NCBI RefSeq assembly: GCF_003048615.2
Contig: NZ_CP049263.1
Location: 1,736,001 to 1,800,000 of the forward strand
From: Campylobacter concisus
GTDB taxonomy: Bacteria > Campylobacterota > Campylobacteria > Campylobacterales > Campylobacteraceae
DNA length: 64,000 nt
Direction of reading: 5' to 3'
Below, in pieces: positions 9,555 through 18,984 of this stretch. The notes below the pieces were generated by a model, which searched no databases, was not told the DNA's origin, and saw only the letters and a program-made list of their open reading frames with translations. A program made the translations under genes and the position numbers. The first letter of the stretch is position 1; each line of letters starts with the position of its first letter.

Positions 9555-9622
9555 TAGAAATGTAAATTTAAAGCAATTTTAGATAAACTCGGATCAAATT
9601 TCTAAAAAAGAAAGGTTTAATT

Positions 9623-10537
9623 ATGAACGCTTCAGAATTCATCTGGATGGATGGAAAACTAGTAAAATGGGACGATGCAAAAGTACACGTTCTAACTCAC
9701 TCTTTGCACTACGCTAATGCTGTATTTGAGGGCACAAGAGCTTATAAAACAAAAAAAGGTCTAGCTATTTTTAGACTCAAAGACCACACAAAAAGACTTT
9801 TAAGATCAGCAAAAATGACCGTTTTAAACGTGCCTTATACTGAAGAAGAGCTTGAAAAAGCACAGATCGAGCTACTTCGCGCAAATAAATATAACAGCAA
9901 CGTATATATCCGCCCACTTATCTTTTTAGGATACGGCGTAATGGGCGTAGCGCACACAAAAGCACCAGTGCAAACTGCTATCGCTTCATGGGAGTGGGGT
10001 GCATATCTTGGCGATGAAGGCCTAGAAAAAGGCATCAGAGTTAAAATTTCAAGCTTTGCTAAACTTGCTCCTGCTGCTCAAATGAACAGAGCAAAGGCTA
10101 GCTCAAACTACCTAAGCTCACAAATGGCAAACTACGAAGCAAAAGAGGCTGGATACGACGAGGCGCTACTTCTTGATAGCGAGGGCTTTGTGGCTGAAGG
10201 TCCAGGCGAGTGCTTCTTCATCGTTGAAAATGGTGCTTTAATCACTCCACCAAACGACAACAGCCTACTTAGCATCACTCAAGATACAGTCATAAGACTA
10301 GCTCACGATCTTGACATCGAAGTAAGAAGAGAGCGCATCACAAGAGATCAAGCATACACAGCTGACGAGGCATTTTTCACTGGCACTGCAGCTGAAGTAA
10401 CGCCGATAAATAGCATAGATAACCGCATCATCGGCAACGGTGCTAGAGGCGAAGTGACAAAGAGACTACAAAAAGCTTACTTTGACGTAGTTTATGGTCT
10501 AAACAAAAAATACGAATCATTTTTAACATATATTTAA
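9623..10537 (+). CDS. ilvE: Branched-chain amino acid aminotransferase
   Basis: This 304-residue class IV PLP aminotransferase catalyses the last transamination in Leu, Ile and Val synthesis. Family landmarks are the N-terminal 'WMDGKLVKWDDAKVHVLTHSLHYANAVFEGTRAY', the PLP-lysine segment 'KASSNYLSSQMAN', and 'EGPGECFFIVENG' with the following 'FFTGTAAEVTPI'. Length is standard. The RBS is GAAAGG before the ATG. The gene starts a plus-strand run ilvE - band7 - hisIE - DUF2393 x2; the ilvE-band7 pair is conserved in Campylobacter. Confidence 0.95.
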   Translation: MNASEFIWMDGKLVKWDDAKVHVLTHSLHYANAVFEGTRAYKTKKGLAIFRLKDHTKRLLRSAKMTVLNVPYTEEELEKAQIELLRANKYNSNVYIRPLIFLGYGVMGVAHTKAPVQTAIASWEWGAYLGDEGLEKGIRVKISSFAKLAPAAQMNRAKASSNYLSSQMANYEAKEAGYDEALLLDSEGFVAEGPGECFFIVENGALITPPNDNSLLSITQDTVIRLAHDLDIEVRRERITRDQAYTADEAFFTGTAAEVTPINSIDNRIIGNGARGEVTKRLQKAYFDVVYGLNKKYESFLTYI

Positions 10538-10553
10538 GATTTAAAGGAACGAA

Positions 10554-11666
10554 ATGCCCGCTGATTTAAATGATTATTTCAACAAAAAAAAGCCAGGTAA
10601 TGACAACAGGGGCTCAGGTCAAAACAATGACAAAGAGCCACCTTTTAAAAAGGATTTTAAAATGCCAAATATACCAAGCGGCTTTGGCAAATTTGGTGCG
10701 CTAGCCTACATCATAATCGCCATTATCGCGATCCTTGCTATCACTCAGCCATTTAAAGTGATACACTCAGGCGAGGTCGGCATCAAAGCCACAGCGGGTA
10801 AATATGAGCCAAATCCTTTACAACCAGGATTTCACTTCTTTTTGCCATTTATCCAAGATATCATCGTAGTTGATACTAGAGTTAGGATCATCAACTACAC
10901 TTCAGGCGAAGATATGGGCGAGAGCTTGCAAAAGTCTTATCAGGGAGCTGGAATTTTACGCAAAAACTCAATATCAGTTTTGGATGCTAGAAATTTACCA
11001 GTTAGCATCGATATCACCGTGCAATACCGCCTAAATCCAGAAAATGCACCACAAACTATCGCATCTTGGGGTCTTAGCTGGGAGAGCAAGATCGTTGATC
11101 CTGTCGTGCGCGACGTGGTTCGCAGCATCGCTGGCAAATACACAGCCGAAGAGCTACCAACTAAGAGAAACGACCTAGCAAGGCAGATCGATGAGGGCAT
11201 AAGAAAAGACATCGACTCTCAGCCAAACAAGCCAGTCGAGCTTCTAACAGTGCAGCTTCGTGAGATCATCTTGCCTTCAAAGGTAAAAGAGCAGATCGAG
11301 CGTGTCCAGATCGCTAAACAAGAGGCTGAGAGGACAAAATACGAGGTCGAGCGTGCAAATCAAGAGGCTCTAAAACAAGCTGCCCTTGCAGAAGGTACTG
11401 CAAAAGCTGCGATCATCGAAGCAAAGGGTAAGGCCGATGCTATCAAGATAGAGGCTGATGCGACTGCATATGCAAACAAAGAGATCGCAAAAAGTGTCGA
11501 TCAGAATTTATTAAATTTAAAGCAGATCGAGACTCAAAATAGATTTAACGATGCTCTTAAAGAGAACAAAGATGCCAAAATTTTCTTAACACCTGGCGGA
11601 GCTGTGCCAAATATCTGGCTAGATGCAAAAGATAGGGCAAAAGCTAGCTCGGTTAGCGAAAGGTAA
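10554..11666 (+). CDS. SPFH/band-7 (prohibitin-like) membrane protein
   Basis: This 370-residue protein has a Pro/Lys-rich cytoplasmic N-terminus (1-42), one transmembrane helix (about 46-64), an SPFH domain (about 68-245) and a coiled coil rich in Glu, Ala and Lys (about 245-325). It resembles HflK/prohibitin, whose members form ring scaffolds around membrane proteases such as FtsH. It lies 16 bases after ilvE and 2 bases before hisIE. No separate HflC partner is seen, so it probably forms homo-oligomers, as in other Campylobacter. Confidence 0.85.
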   Translation: MPADLNDYFNKKKPGNDNRGSGQNNDKEPPFKKDFKMPNIPSGFGKFGALAYIIIAIIAILAITQPFKVIHSGEVGIKATAGKYEPNPLQPGFHFFLPFIQDIIVVDTRVRIINYTSGEDMGESLQKSYQGAGILRKNSISVLDARNLPVSIDITVQYRLNPENAPQTIASWGLSWESKIVDPVVRDVVRSIAGKYTAEELPTKRNDLARQIDEGIRKDIDSQPNKPVELLTVQLREIILPSKVKEQIERVQIAKQEAERTKYEVERANQEALKQAALAEGTAKAAIIEAKGKADAIKIEADATAYANKEIAKSVDQNLLNLKQIETQNRFNDALKENKDAKIFLTPGGAVPNIWLDAKDRAKASSVSER

Positions 11667-11668
11667 AA

Positions 11669-12403
11669 ATGAATAGCATAGCAAAAAGTATAGACTGGCA
11701 AAAGGTTGATGGATTGCTCCCGGTGGTGGTTTGCGATCACGCTACAAACGAGGTTTTGATGCTTGCTTATATGAACGAAGAAGCACTAAATTTAAGTCTA
11801 TCTAGCCGCTACGCTCACTACTTTTCACGCACTAAAAATAGAATTTGGAAAAAAGGCGAAGAGAGTGGCAACACGCAAGAGATCAAGGCTGCGTTTTTAG
11901 ACTGCGACAACGACACTTTGCTTTTAAAAGTCGTTCAAAATGGAGGCGCTGCTTGTCACACTGGGGCAAGGTCTTGCTTTTTTAACGAGATAAATTTAGA
12001 AAATTTAGAAATTTCTGATCAAAAAAGCGAGGTTAAAAAGCCAAGTTACGGCGTCATTGATGAGCTTTATCACGTTATAGAAGATAGAAAACTAAATGCA
12101 GATCCGCAAACTTCATACGTGGCAAGCCTTTTCAAAAAAGGTGAAAATCAAATTCTAAAAAAAGTTGGCGAGGAGGCTACAGAGCTTGTCATGGCGGCAA
12201 AAGAGCTTAGTTTTGCCAAACAGATAAAACAAGATGAGCAAAAAGCAAAAAATGACCTCATCTATGAAGCAGCCGATCTTTGCTTTCACACACTTGTGGC
12301 ACTTTCAGCCCACAACATACATCCAGATGCCATCAAAAACGAGCTTGCAAGACGTTTTGGCATGAGTGGCATCGAAGAAAAAAGATCGCGAGATGTTAAA
12401 TAG
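11669..12403 (+). CDS. hisI: Bifunctional phosphoribosyl-AMP cyclohydrolase / phosphoribosyl-ATP pyrophosphatase
   Basis: This 244-residue fusion enzyme covers steps 2 and 3 of histidine synthesis. The N-terminal HisI domain (about 1-110) shows [10 protein letters not shown], the [16 protein letters not shown] loop and the zinc-binding 'CDND' and '[14 protein letters not shown]'. The C-terminal HisE domain (about 125-235) shows the helical MazG-like '[15 protein letters not shown]' and '[14 protein letters not shown]'. Length fits bifunctional HisIE. The next gene starts within its last four codons. Confidence 0.95.
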   Translation: MNSIAKSIDWQKVDGLLPVVVCDHATNEVLMLAYMNEEALNLSLSSRYAHYFSRTKNRIWKKGEESGNTQEIKAAFLDCDNDTLLLKVVQNGGAACHTGARSCFFNEINLENLEISDQKSEVKKPSYGVIDELYHVIEDRKLNADPQTSYVASLFKKGENQILKKVGEEATELVMAAKELSFAKQIKQDEQKAKNDLIYEAADLCFHTLVALSAHNIHPDAIKNELARRFGMSGIEEKRSRDVK

Positions 12404-12923
12404 CATCAAGCATAACATACTTTTCATACTTCAAAACGCCAAACTTATCGACTTTCTAGCCTATGGTTGGGTATTTTTAGCCTTTATATTTATCGTGCTT
12501 TTAGGAATTTTTGTCGCGATAAAATCATGGTGGCAGATAGGATTTTTATTTATCCTAGCTGGTTTTTTGGGACTTTTTGCGGGCAACTACTACGCAAACA
12601 AATATATAAATGAAAATCTAAGACCAGTTAGCATAAGCAAAATAAACACAAAACAGCTTCAATATGTCGATGCGTTGATGGTTGATTTTAACATCACAAA
12701 TAATTCAAACTACACATTAAACATTTGCAAAATCGAGCTTGGCTTCTACCTTGGCTCAAAACAAAGCACGAGAAATTTTCTAAATTCACTAAACCCTTTT
12801 GCTAAAAAAAGGATCATTTTAAATGAAGCTCTTTTGCCAAAGCAGAGCAAGCAGATAAGAGAATTTGTCAATGACTTTGCCTTCATTGACTACAATATCA
12901 CCAAAAAAGCGGAGTGTTTTTGA
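12393..12923 (+). CDS. DUF2393-like two-helix membrane protein (paralogue 1)
   Basis: A 176-residue protein starts at ATG 12393 (MLNSIKHN), inside the end of hisIE. An upstream GTG at 12366 only adds a Lys-rich tail from the overlap and is not preferred. Two transmembrane helices (around 20-42 and 46-65) are followed by a periplasmic beta-type domain ([23 protein letters not shown]) that looks like an Ig-like fold. The layout matches the DUF2393 family of Campylobacterota as recalled. The following gene has the same architecture and overlaps it by one base. No function is known. Confidence 0.65.
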   Translation: MLNSIKHNILFILQNAKLIDFLAYGWVFLAFIFIVLLGIFVAIKSWWQIGFLFILAGFLGLFAGNYYANKYINENLRPVSISKINTKQLQYVDALMVDFNITNNSNYTLNICKIELGFYLGSKQSTRNFLNSLNPFAKKRIILNEALLPKQSKQIREFVNDFAFIDYNITKKAECF

Positions 12924-13474
12924 TGAGCTCAAACTACTTTACCATCGTTCATATCATCGTGCTTTTTGCGATCGCACTACTTTCTATTTTATTTCTTATG
13001 CTCTCGCTTAGAGCCGAGCGAAAACTATTTTTATCACTACTTTTTACAAACATTTTGGTCTCAACCACGCTTGCCATTTTTTTGATGCTAGTTCTTGATA
13101 AATACACCAAAAAAGGCATAGTCGAAGGCGTAAAAAGCGAGCGAGTGTTAAGAAATGAAAGCATCGTATTTCGCGGTCAAGTAAGAAATGTCGGTAAATT
13201 TACCATTAGTAAATGCACCCTTACAATTAAGCTCATAAATCAGCCACTAAATAAAAACGATCTTGGCGGCGAGGCATTTTTTAAACCAAGTGGACTCTCA
13301 TTTTTCTCATGGTTTATTGGAGGTGATGAGAACGAGAGACCAAACACTGTGGCATATAAATTTGACGTAGCTCAAAATTTACCAAAGCAAAAAGCAGTGC
13401 CATTTACAGTAACTATGCCTTATCCGCCATATTTTAAAAATGGTATGAACATCACAAAATTAAACTGTTACTAA
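12923..13474 (+). CDS. DUF2393-like two-helix membrane protein (paralogue 2)
   Basis: A 183-residue protein starts at ATG 12923, overlapping the previous TGA, with GCGGAG 8 bases upstream. It repeats the architecture of the preceding gene: two N-terminal transmembrane helices (about 6-28 and 36-58), then a soluble domain with 'NESIVFRGQVRNVGKFTISKCTLTIKLIN', whose 'NVG...CTLTIKLI' resembles 'NNS...CKIELGF' of the first copy. The pair probably arose by duplication and may form a heteromer. It is the last gene of the ilvE-hisIE run. Confidence 0.65.
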   Translation: MSSNYFTIVHIIVLFAIALLSILFLMLSLRAERKLFLSLLFTNILVSTTLAIFLMLVLDKYTKKGIVEGVKSERVLRNESIVFRGQVRNVGKFTISKCTLTIKLINQPLNKNDLGGEAFFKPSGLSFFSWFIGGDENERPNTVAYKFDVAQNLPKQKAVPFTVTMPYPPYFKNGMNITKLNCY

Positions 13475-13833
13475 ACAAAGACGATCATAAAAACAATTTG
13501 ATAATGTGCTTTATATAGTGTGCCATATTTAATATCTTTATCTTAGCCTCTTTGTGATGCCATATAAGAGACACATTGCGAACTAAATTGACACCACCAC
13601 GCTACCTCTCGACCTATCTGTTGTATCTCTTTTATATATTCACGATACAGCACTCTCTAAAGAGAAATTTGATAATAATTTTATAAAAACGTAAAAACCA
13701 AAATAAAGCAAATTTATCTACAGACCATGGTGGTCATTTTTGGTTTTTATGAAATTTATCATTATTAATTATGGTTGCAGCTTTGGTAAAAAAAGCCACT
13801 CTTTTTATTTTTCTATTTAGTATTTATCACTTG
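13475..13833. other. Intergenic region between convergent genes
   Basis: This 359-base AT-rich stretch has no open frame that looks coding on either strand and no tRNA-like fold that I can see. Its only clear structure is the nested hairpin at 13692-13749. The first 200 bases show nothing recognisable. Confidence 0.6.
13692..13749. terminator. Nested hairpin, probable bidirectional terminator
   Basis: A perfect 12-bp outer stem TAAAAACCAAAA (13692-13703) / TTTTGGTTTTTA (13738-13749) encloses a 34-base loop. The loop contains a second stem, GACCA/TGGTC (13723-13735). A- and T-rich arms on both sides suit termination in both directions between the convergent DUF2393 and lipoprotein genes. Confidence 0.5.
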
Positions 13834-14496
13834 CTAAAATGTGCAGAGTATATCAAGCAGTCTGCCAAGCTTTTGCATATCGTTTAAGAAAAGCTGGTTT
13901 GATTTTTGTGTAAATTCTTTAGCTTCTTCTAGGATTTTAGGCTCAGCAATGCTATAAGCAAACTCCTTTTTTAGTATCTTTGCGCCCTTTTTATAAACAA
14001 ATTTTGCATCAATTAAACTTGCAAAAAAGCTATCATCTCTTAAATAGTAGTTGGTGGCCGCATTTACAAAAACTGGCTTTTGAGCCAAAAACTCAGCGCA
14101 AACGCCGTTTGGTGATCTAAATTTAACACTCTCAACCACGTCAGGCCTTATCTCATAAAACCTTATCTCGCTAGATTTTTTAAGGGCTAAAACGTCACTA
14201 GTTTTGTTTAAATTTATAGAGGCGTTGTCTGCTTCAATGACGTTTATAACGCCACTTACGAGAGAGTAGGCACTTGTAGTTTTATTTTGATCGAGGAAAT
14301 TTATCATGCCAAAAAATGGCACGCTGGCATTTTTATCAGCTAAGCTTGGCATGCTTTTTATTAGTAGCTGCTGCTTTTTGCCATTTAGCTCAAAATAGCT
14401 CACCATGATGGAAATTTCATCTTTTTTGCTAGGCGTCTTTTGCGAGCAGCCAGCAAAAAAGAGTGCCCCAAGCAGCAAAACTACTAAATTTCTCAT
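13834..14496 (-). CDS. Putative lipoprotein, unknown function
   Basis: This 220-residue protein has a lipoprotein signal peptide ending FFAGC, with Cys17 the lipidation site followed by Ser, so it is exported and anchored in a membrane. The mature part is soluble, mixed alpha/beta, with no motif I recognise. Two further cysteines occur (in 'NGVCAEF' and near the C-terminus 'DILCTF'). Its start overlaps the purF stop by 4 bases (ATGA), so it is coupled to purF, although a functional link is not obvious. Confidence 0.65.
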   Translation of the reverse strand: MRNLVVLLLGALFFAGCSQKTPSKKDEISIMVSYFELNGKKQQLLIKSMPSLADKNASVPFFGMINFLDQNKTTSAYSLVSGVINVIEADNASINLNKTSDVLALKKSSEIRFYEIRPDVVESVKFRSPNGVCAEFLAQKPVFVNAATNYYLRDDSFFASLIDAKFVYKKGAKILKKEFAYSIAEPKILEEAKEFTQKSNQLFLNDMQKLGRLLDILCTF

Positions 14497-15830
14497 TTTA
14501 TGAAGTAATCACCATCAAAGCTTACAAGCGAGTATTTTCTCTCGTTGCCGATGCTCTCTTTAAGCTCATCGATGCTCAAAAACTCCAAGCTGTCAGCTCC
14601 GATGTACTCTCTGACCTCTTCAACGCTTTTTTTGGCGCTTATTAGCTCCTCAAAGCTTGGTGTGTCGATGCCATATCGCTCAGGATACTTTAGCTCTGGG
14701 CACGCAACTCTGAAGTGAATTTCTTTTGCCCCTGCGTGTCTTAAGAGATCGACCACCTTTTTAGAAGTGGTGCCACGAACGATGCTATCATCGATAACGA
14801 CGATGCTTTTACCAGCTAGCACGCTTGACATTGGGTTAAGTTTTAGTTTGACCTTTAAATTTCTCATCTCTTGGCTTGGCTCGATAAAGGTCCTGCCAAC
14901 ATAGTGGTTTCTGGTGATGGCTAGCTCAAATGGAATTTTGCTCTCGTTTGCATATCCAAGCGCTGCTGGCACGCCACTATCTGGCACAGGCACTACAAAG
15001 TCAGCCTTTACCTTGCTCTTTTTTGCTAGCACCTCGCCCATCTTTTTTCTCACTTCATAGACGCTTTTGCCCTCTATGACGCTATCTGGGCGCGCAAAGT
15101 AGATGTATTCAAAGGCGCAAATTCTAGGATCTGGCTCGAAAATCTGCAAGCTTTGAAACTCGCTCTTGCCATGCTCAAAAACTATCATCTCGCCAGGTCT
15201 AACATCCCTTATAAATGTCGCTCCAACAAGGTCAAACGCACAAGTCTCGCTAGCTACGATATATCCGCCATCTTTTAGCCTACCAAGGCTTAGTGGCCTA
15301 ACACCCCAGCGGTCTCTGATGGCAAAGGTCTTGTGGCGTGATTGCACGAGCAAGCAGTAAGCGCCTTTTATCTTATCAAGTGCTGCGATGATGCGATCTT
15401 GTAGGTGTTCGTCGTGGTTTCTTGCGATGAGGTGGATGATGTTTTCTGTGTCCATATTTGTCTGAAATATCGCGCCATCTTTGATAAGCTCGTCTCTAAC
15501 CTCGTCTTTATTGACCAAATTTCCGTTGTGGACGATTGAGATTTGACCTAGGGCGTAGTTGGCGGCTATTGGCTGGGCGTCACGGCCTGAGTTTTTGCCA
15601 GCTGTTGCGTAGCGGTTGTGACCGATCGCCATGTCGCCTTTTAGTGAGCTTAAGATCTCCTCATTAAAGACCTCGGTGACTAGGCCATTACCCTTATGAG
15701 TAGAGATCTCGCCGTCGTTACAGACGCTGATGCCACTTGCCTCTTGACCACGGTGTTGCATAGAAAATAACGCATAATACGCCGTTTTCGCCGCATCCTT
15801 AGAATTTATGATACCAACTATCGCACACAT
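14493..15830 (-). CDS. purF: Amidophosphoribosyltransferase
   Basis: This 445-residue enzyme performs the first committed step of purine synthesis (PRPP + Gln to phosphoribosylamine). The N-terminal MCAIVGI puts the class II amidotransferase nucleophile at Cys2. 'GHNRYATAGKNSGRDAQP' and 'HNGNLVN' are glutaminase signatures. The phosphoribosyltransferase domain has 'VPVPDSGVPAALGYA' and the PRPP loop 'VVIDDSIVRGTTSKK'. Length is normal. It lies downstream of dapB, separated by about 270 bases. Confidence 0.96.
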   Translation of the reverse strand: MCAIVGIINSKDAAKTAYYALFSMQHRGQEASGISVCNDGEISTHKGNGLVTEVFNEEILSSLKGDMAIGHNRYATAGKNSGRDAQPIAANYALGQISIVHNGNLVNKDEVRDELIKDGAIFQTNMDTENIIHLIARNHDEHLQDRIIAALDKIKGAYCLLVQSRHKTFAIRDRWGVRPLSLGRLKDGGYIVASETCAFDLVGATFIRDVRPGEMIVFEHGKSEFQSLQIFEPDPRICAFEYIYFARPDSVIEGKSVYEVRKKMGEVLAKKSKVKADFVVPVPDSGVPAALGYANESKIPFELAITRNHYVGRTFIEPSQEMRNLKVKLKLNPMSSVLAGKSIVVIDDSIVRGTTSKKVVDLLRHAGAKEIHFRVACPELKYPERYGIDTPSFEELISAKKSVEEVREYIGADSLEFLSIDELKESIGNERKYSLVSFDGDYFIK

Positions 15831-16100
15831 CTTTTATCCTCTTTTCATCTTTTTAAATTTATCTTTGCAGTTAAATTTCATAGCCAACGCTAAGCACTTT
15901 TTGTAAGTGGCTTGCTATCCAAAGTGCTGGCACATTTGCCGTTATTTGCACCATTTATAACAATCCACATACGCTAAAACTAAATTTTATCATCTCAGAT
16001 CAAACTCATTAGCTCTTAAATTTTGACGCTTTCGCGCTCTGACAGGTAGAATTTATCGACAAATTCTAGCTTGCATATCTTTATATCATCAAGCTTAAAT
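15831..16100. other. Interval between dapB and purF with two very short open frames
   Basis: No sizeable gene is present. On the minus strand a 30-codon frame (16108 down to 16016) begins at an ATG overlapping the dapB stop, and a 27-codon frame runs from 15954 to 15871. Both have plausible codon use, and the first would be translationally coupled to dapB. Neither resembles a known peptide. They may be real small proteins, remnants or chance. Confidence 0.3.
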
Positions 16101-16871
16101 TTAATCATCAAGCCCCAAACTATCATCTATCGAGTATAGGCCACTGCTCTGATCTTTTAGCCAGATAGCAGCCTTGATCGCACCTTTTGAAAAGGTCGCT
16201 CTGCTAGTTGCAGTATGGTTTAGCTCGATAAATTCGCCGTCATTGTAAAAGCCAACCGTGTGACGACCAACTACGTCGCCGCCACGAAGCGCCATAACTG
16301 CGATCTCATCTTTGCTTCTTGCGCCCACCATGCCAGCTCTACCGGTTACTAAAACATCTTTTAAATTTAGATCCCTTGCCTCTGCCACACAGCCTGCTAA
16401 AGTCATCGCAGTGCCGCTTGGAGCGTCCTTTTTGTGTCTGTGGTGCTGCTCGACGATCTCTATATCAAATTCTCTTAAAACTTTCGAAGCTATCCTTGCT
16501 ATGCGGTTTAACACTGCTACGCCTAGACTCATGTTTGTTGCGTAGAGTATTGGCATAGTGCCTGATGCTAGATGAAGCAAGTTTTTCTCGTCGTCGTTTA
16601 GTCCGGTTGTGCCGATAACTAGTGGTTTTGGGTTGGTTCTAGCGTAGTTTAGCAGTGCTACGGTCGCCTCTTTTTGGCTAAAGTCGATGATAACGTCGCA
16701 CGCTTCAAAAAATTTAGCAAAGTCGTTTGTCAAAAGTTCGCTACTTAAATTTTCAACCTCATTTTTTTGGCTAAAAGCGACGCTTAAAGTGGCGTCTTTT
16801 TCATCTTTTAAACAAGAGATGATACTTTGAGCCATCTTGCCGCTAGCGCCGTAAAGTCCTATTTTTACCAA
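16101..16871 (-). CDS. dapB: 4-hydroxy-tetrahydrodipicolinate reductase
   Basis: This 256-residue NAD(P)H reductase of lysine/diaminopimelate synthesis starts at TTG 16871 with AAAGGAT upstream. The Rossmann motif is [14 protein letters not shown]. The family active-site segment '[22 protein letters not shown]' contains the catalytic His and Lys and the substrate-binding GT. '[13 protein letters not shown]' is also typical. A TATAAT -10 box lies about 45 bases upstream. Confidence 0.95.
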   Translation of the reverse strand: MVKIGLYGASGKMAQSIISCLKDEKDATLSVAFSQKNEVENLSSELLTNDFAKFFEACDVIIDFSQKEATVALLNYARTNPKPLVIGTTGLNDDEKNLLHLASGTMPILYATNMSLGVAVLNRIARIASKVLREFDIEIVEQHHRHKKDAPSGTAMTLAGCVAEARDLNLKDVLVTGRAGMVGARSKDEIAVMALRGGDVVGRHTVGFYNDGEFIELNHTATSRATFSKGAIKAAIWLKDQSSGLYSIDDSLGLDD

Positions 16872-16913
16872 AATTTATCCTTTGATTTTTGGTTGAAATT
16901 TAACATAAAATTT

Positions 16914-16919
16914 ATTATA
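16914..16919 (-). promoter_or_regulatory. -10 box of dapB
   Basis: A perfect TATAAT on the minus strand lies 43-48 bases before the dapB TTG, in an AT-rich context as is usual for Campylobacter sigma-70 promoters. No clear -35 is seen, which is normal for this genus. Confidence 0.6.
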
Positions 16920-17169
16920 GAGAGATTACGAAATGGCTTTTGAAAAAGAGCTACTTTAGGTAAGAATTTAATTAAAAATTATCATTGTGACAATTACTGC
17001 GATCAGAAAAATGGATATTGATTATATTGGAGTGCACTTTTTGCCTATTTTATGCAAAAGGGGTTACGTTCTGCCCTAGAGTTATTTTATTAATGCAATT
17101 TTTGAAAAAGTGTTTTGATAAGCATAAAAACTAAATATAAATTTGACTAAATGATTTATTTTGAAAGAG

Positions 17170-17197
17170 AAATTTAGCCAAAAGTTTGGCTAAATTT
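17170..17197 (-). terminator. Terminator of the trxA-trxB run
   Basis: A perfect 12-bp stem AAATTTAGCCAA / TTGGCTAAATTT with loop AAGT lies 6 bases past the trxB stop and is followed on the minus strand by T-rich sequence. Confidence 0.75.
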
Positions 17198-17202
17198 GAG
17201 TA

Positions 17203-18141
17203 TTAATGCAAGCTTTCTATGTAGCTCATAGCGCTAAGTGCAGCCACAGCGCCGTCACCTGCTGCTACGATGACTTGCTTTGGAGCGTCCTCTCTGATGT
17301 CACCTGCTACAAAGAGCCCTTTTAGACTAGTTTGCATCTTAAGGTTTGTCTTAACTTGTCCGCCATCAGCCATTTCGCAGATAAATTTGCCGTTTTCATC
17401 TTTTAAAATTTCGTTATTTACATTCAGTCCGACAAAGGTGAAAATGCCCGGCACATCAAGCACGCGCTCGCCATTTTTGGTATCAAGCACGATCTTTGTT
17501 AGGCCCATCTTATCGCCAAGCGCTTCTTTTACAGTCGCACTTGTTATAAACTCGATCTTTTCATTTTTTCTAGCTTTTTCAACGGTTGTTGGCGCTGCTC
17601 TAAACTCGTCACGTCTATGCACAAGATAGACTTTTGAGCAGATATTTGCTAGATAAAGTGCCTCTTCAACAGCTGTGTCGCCACCACCAAGGACGGCTAC
17701 CTCTTTGTTTTTGTAAAAGAAGCCATCGCATGTTGCGCATGTGCTAACGCCTTTGCCAAAGAACTCGTCCTCGCCTTTAAAGCCAGCGCGTCTTGGGGTT
17801 GAGCCAGTCGCTACGATGACAGCCTTTGCCTGCTCGCTCTTTCCGCCTTCAAGTAAAATTTCAAAGCTGCCGTCACTATTTTTTCTAACACCAACGACAT
17901 TTGCCCACTTGTGAACTAGTCCAAATGCACTGCACTGCTTCCACCAAGTGCTCATAAAATCAAAGCCGCTCTCGCCAGGGGCTTTTTGGCCTGGGTAGTT
18001 TTCTATCTCTGAGCTCGAGGTGATCTGACCACCAGGCTCGCCTTTTTCAAACATTACAACATTTTTTAGTCCGCCTCTAGTGGCGTAAAGTCCGGCGCTT
18101 AGTCCTGCTGGACCGCCTCCGATGATCGCTAAATCAAGCAT
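17203..18141 (-). CDS. trxB: Thioredoxin-disulfide reductase
   Basis: This 312-residue flavoprotein passes electrons from NADPH to thioredoxin. The FAD-binding [13 protein letters not shown] is at the N-terminus, the redox pair Cys135-Ala-Thr-Cys138 sits in '[15 protein letters not shown]', an NADPH-binding '[14 protein letters not shown]' follows, and '[10 protein letters not shown]' is near the C-terminus. Length and domain order are those of low-molecular-weight TrxB. It ends a minus-strand group with trxA and a small membrane protein. Confidence 0.95.
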   Translation of the reverse strand: MLDLAIIGGGPAGLSAGLYATRGGLKNVVMFEKGEPGGQITSSSEIENYPGQKAPGESGFDFMSTWWKQCSAFGLVHKWANVVGVRKNSDGSFEILLEGGKSEQAKAVIVATGSTPRRAGFKGEDEFFGKGVSTCATCDGFFYKNKEVAVLGGGDTAVEEALYLANICSKVYLVHRRDEFRAAPTTVEKARKNEKIEFITSATVKEALGDKMGLTKIVLDTKNGERVLDVPGIFTFVGLNVNNEILKDENGKFICEMADGGQVKTNLKMQTSLKGLFVAGDIREDAPKQVIVAAGDGAVAALSAMSYIESLH

Positions 18142-18150
18142 AAATTTCCT

Positions 18151-18597
18151 TTATTCTAAAACATTTATGGACGAATTTTGTTTGTAAATTTCGCCCCTTT
18201 GATGAACTATCTCAACACTGCTAGGTAGCTTCGTGATGCTTAAATTTCGCATCAGCTCTAGGACTGTATTTATATCTGAGCTTATGTATTTTAGTGTTGA
18301 GTTTGACTCATATCTTTTTTGAAAGATATCGATCGCCACAACTGTTTCATTTTTGGTTGGTAAAATTTCATCTAATTTTGATTGATTTGAACTGAAGATT
18401 AAAAGCGTGTATTTTGGCTCTTTTGGAGTGAAAATTTCGCTTTTTTCGTAAAAAACTAGCTTCGCAAAATCAACAAATTTATATTGTGAAAAACGATAGT
18501 TGCTATACGCAAATGCAGCCGCTATCATAGCTGCACCAAAAAATGAACCAAATATATAGGTAAGAGGAAGCAGACTTCCTCTTCTTTTTTCGCTCAT
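18151..18597 (-). CDS. Membrane-anchored protein of unknown function between trxA and trxB
   Basis: This 148-residue protein has one transmembrane helix (about residues 11-31) and a soluble domain with 'PKYTLLIFSSNQSKLDEILP' that looks like the first strands of a thioredoxin-like or receiver-like alpha/beta fold, but it has no cysteine at all. Its ATG touches the last base of trxA, and trxB follows 9 bases after its stop, so it is embedded in the thioredoxin operon. A redox-assisting or anchoring role is inference from position only. Confidence 0.6.
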   Translation of the reverse strand: MSEKRRGSLLPLTYIFGSFFGAAMIAAAFAYSNYRFSQYKFVDFAKLVFYEKSEIFTPKEPKYTLLIFSSNQSKLDEILPTKNETVVAIDIFQKRYESNSTLKYISSDINTVLELMRNLSITKLPSSVEIVHQRGEIYKQNSSINVLE

Positions 18598-18911
18598 TAA
18601 AGAAGCGAATTTAGTTTGTCAGTTAGGGCTTGTTTTGACTGCGCACCGACCATTTGCTCAACTAGCTCGCCATTTTTGAAAAATAGCAATGTTGGGATCG
18701 ATCTGATGCCAAACTCAACCGCAAGATCTTGTACTTCATCAGTATTTACCTTGCAAATTTTCGCTTTGCCCTCAAAGTCTTCAGCAAGCTCTTCGATAAC
18801 TGGAGCTAGCATACGGCAAGGTCCGCACCATGGAGCCCAGAAATCTACTAGAGCAACGCCTTCTTTTGTTACATCAAAATTTTCTTTTGTGAGTTCGATG
18901 TATTTTCCCAT
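18597..18911 (-). CDS. trxA: Thioredoxin
   Basis: This 104-residue classical thioredoxin has active site WAPWCGPCRM (Cys29 and Cys32), with the cis-Pro loop 'GIRSIPTLLFF'. It reduces cytoplasmic disulfides and would supply Bcp at 6633-7130. AAGGAG precedes the ATG, and a TATAAT box lies 29 bases upstream. Confidence 0.97.
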   Translation of the reverse strand: MGKYIELTKENFDVTKEGVALVDFWAPWCGPCRMLAPVIEELAEDFEGKAKICKVNTDEVQDLAVEFGIRSIPTLLFFKNGELVEQMVGAQSKQALTDKLNSLL

Positions 18912-18939
18912 TTGTTCTCCTTATTTTCAAGATGTGGCA

Positions 18940-18945
18940 ATTATA
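18940..18945 (-). promoter_or_regulatory. -10 box of trxA
   Basis: TATAAT on the minus strand sits 29-34 bases before the trxA ATG, in the 73-base gap separating it from yraN. Confidence 0.6.
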
Positions 18946-18984
18946 CAAAATCAAATTTAAATTTTAGCTAAATAATAAATTTTA

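Larger units (their letters stand above)
16872..17202. other. Intergenic region between dapB and trxB
   Basis: This 331-base stretch holds the dapB promoter (16914-16919) at one end and the trxB terminator (17170-17197) at the other. The middle, about 16930-17160, has no coding frame of note and no structure I can name. Confidence 0.6.
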
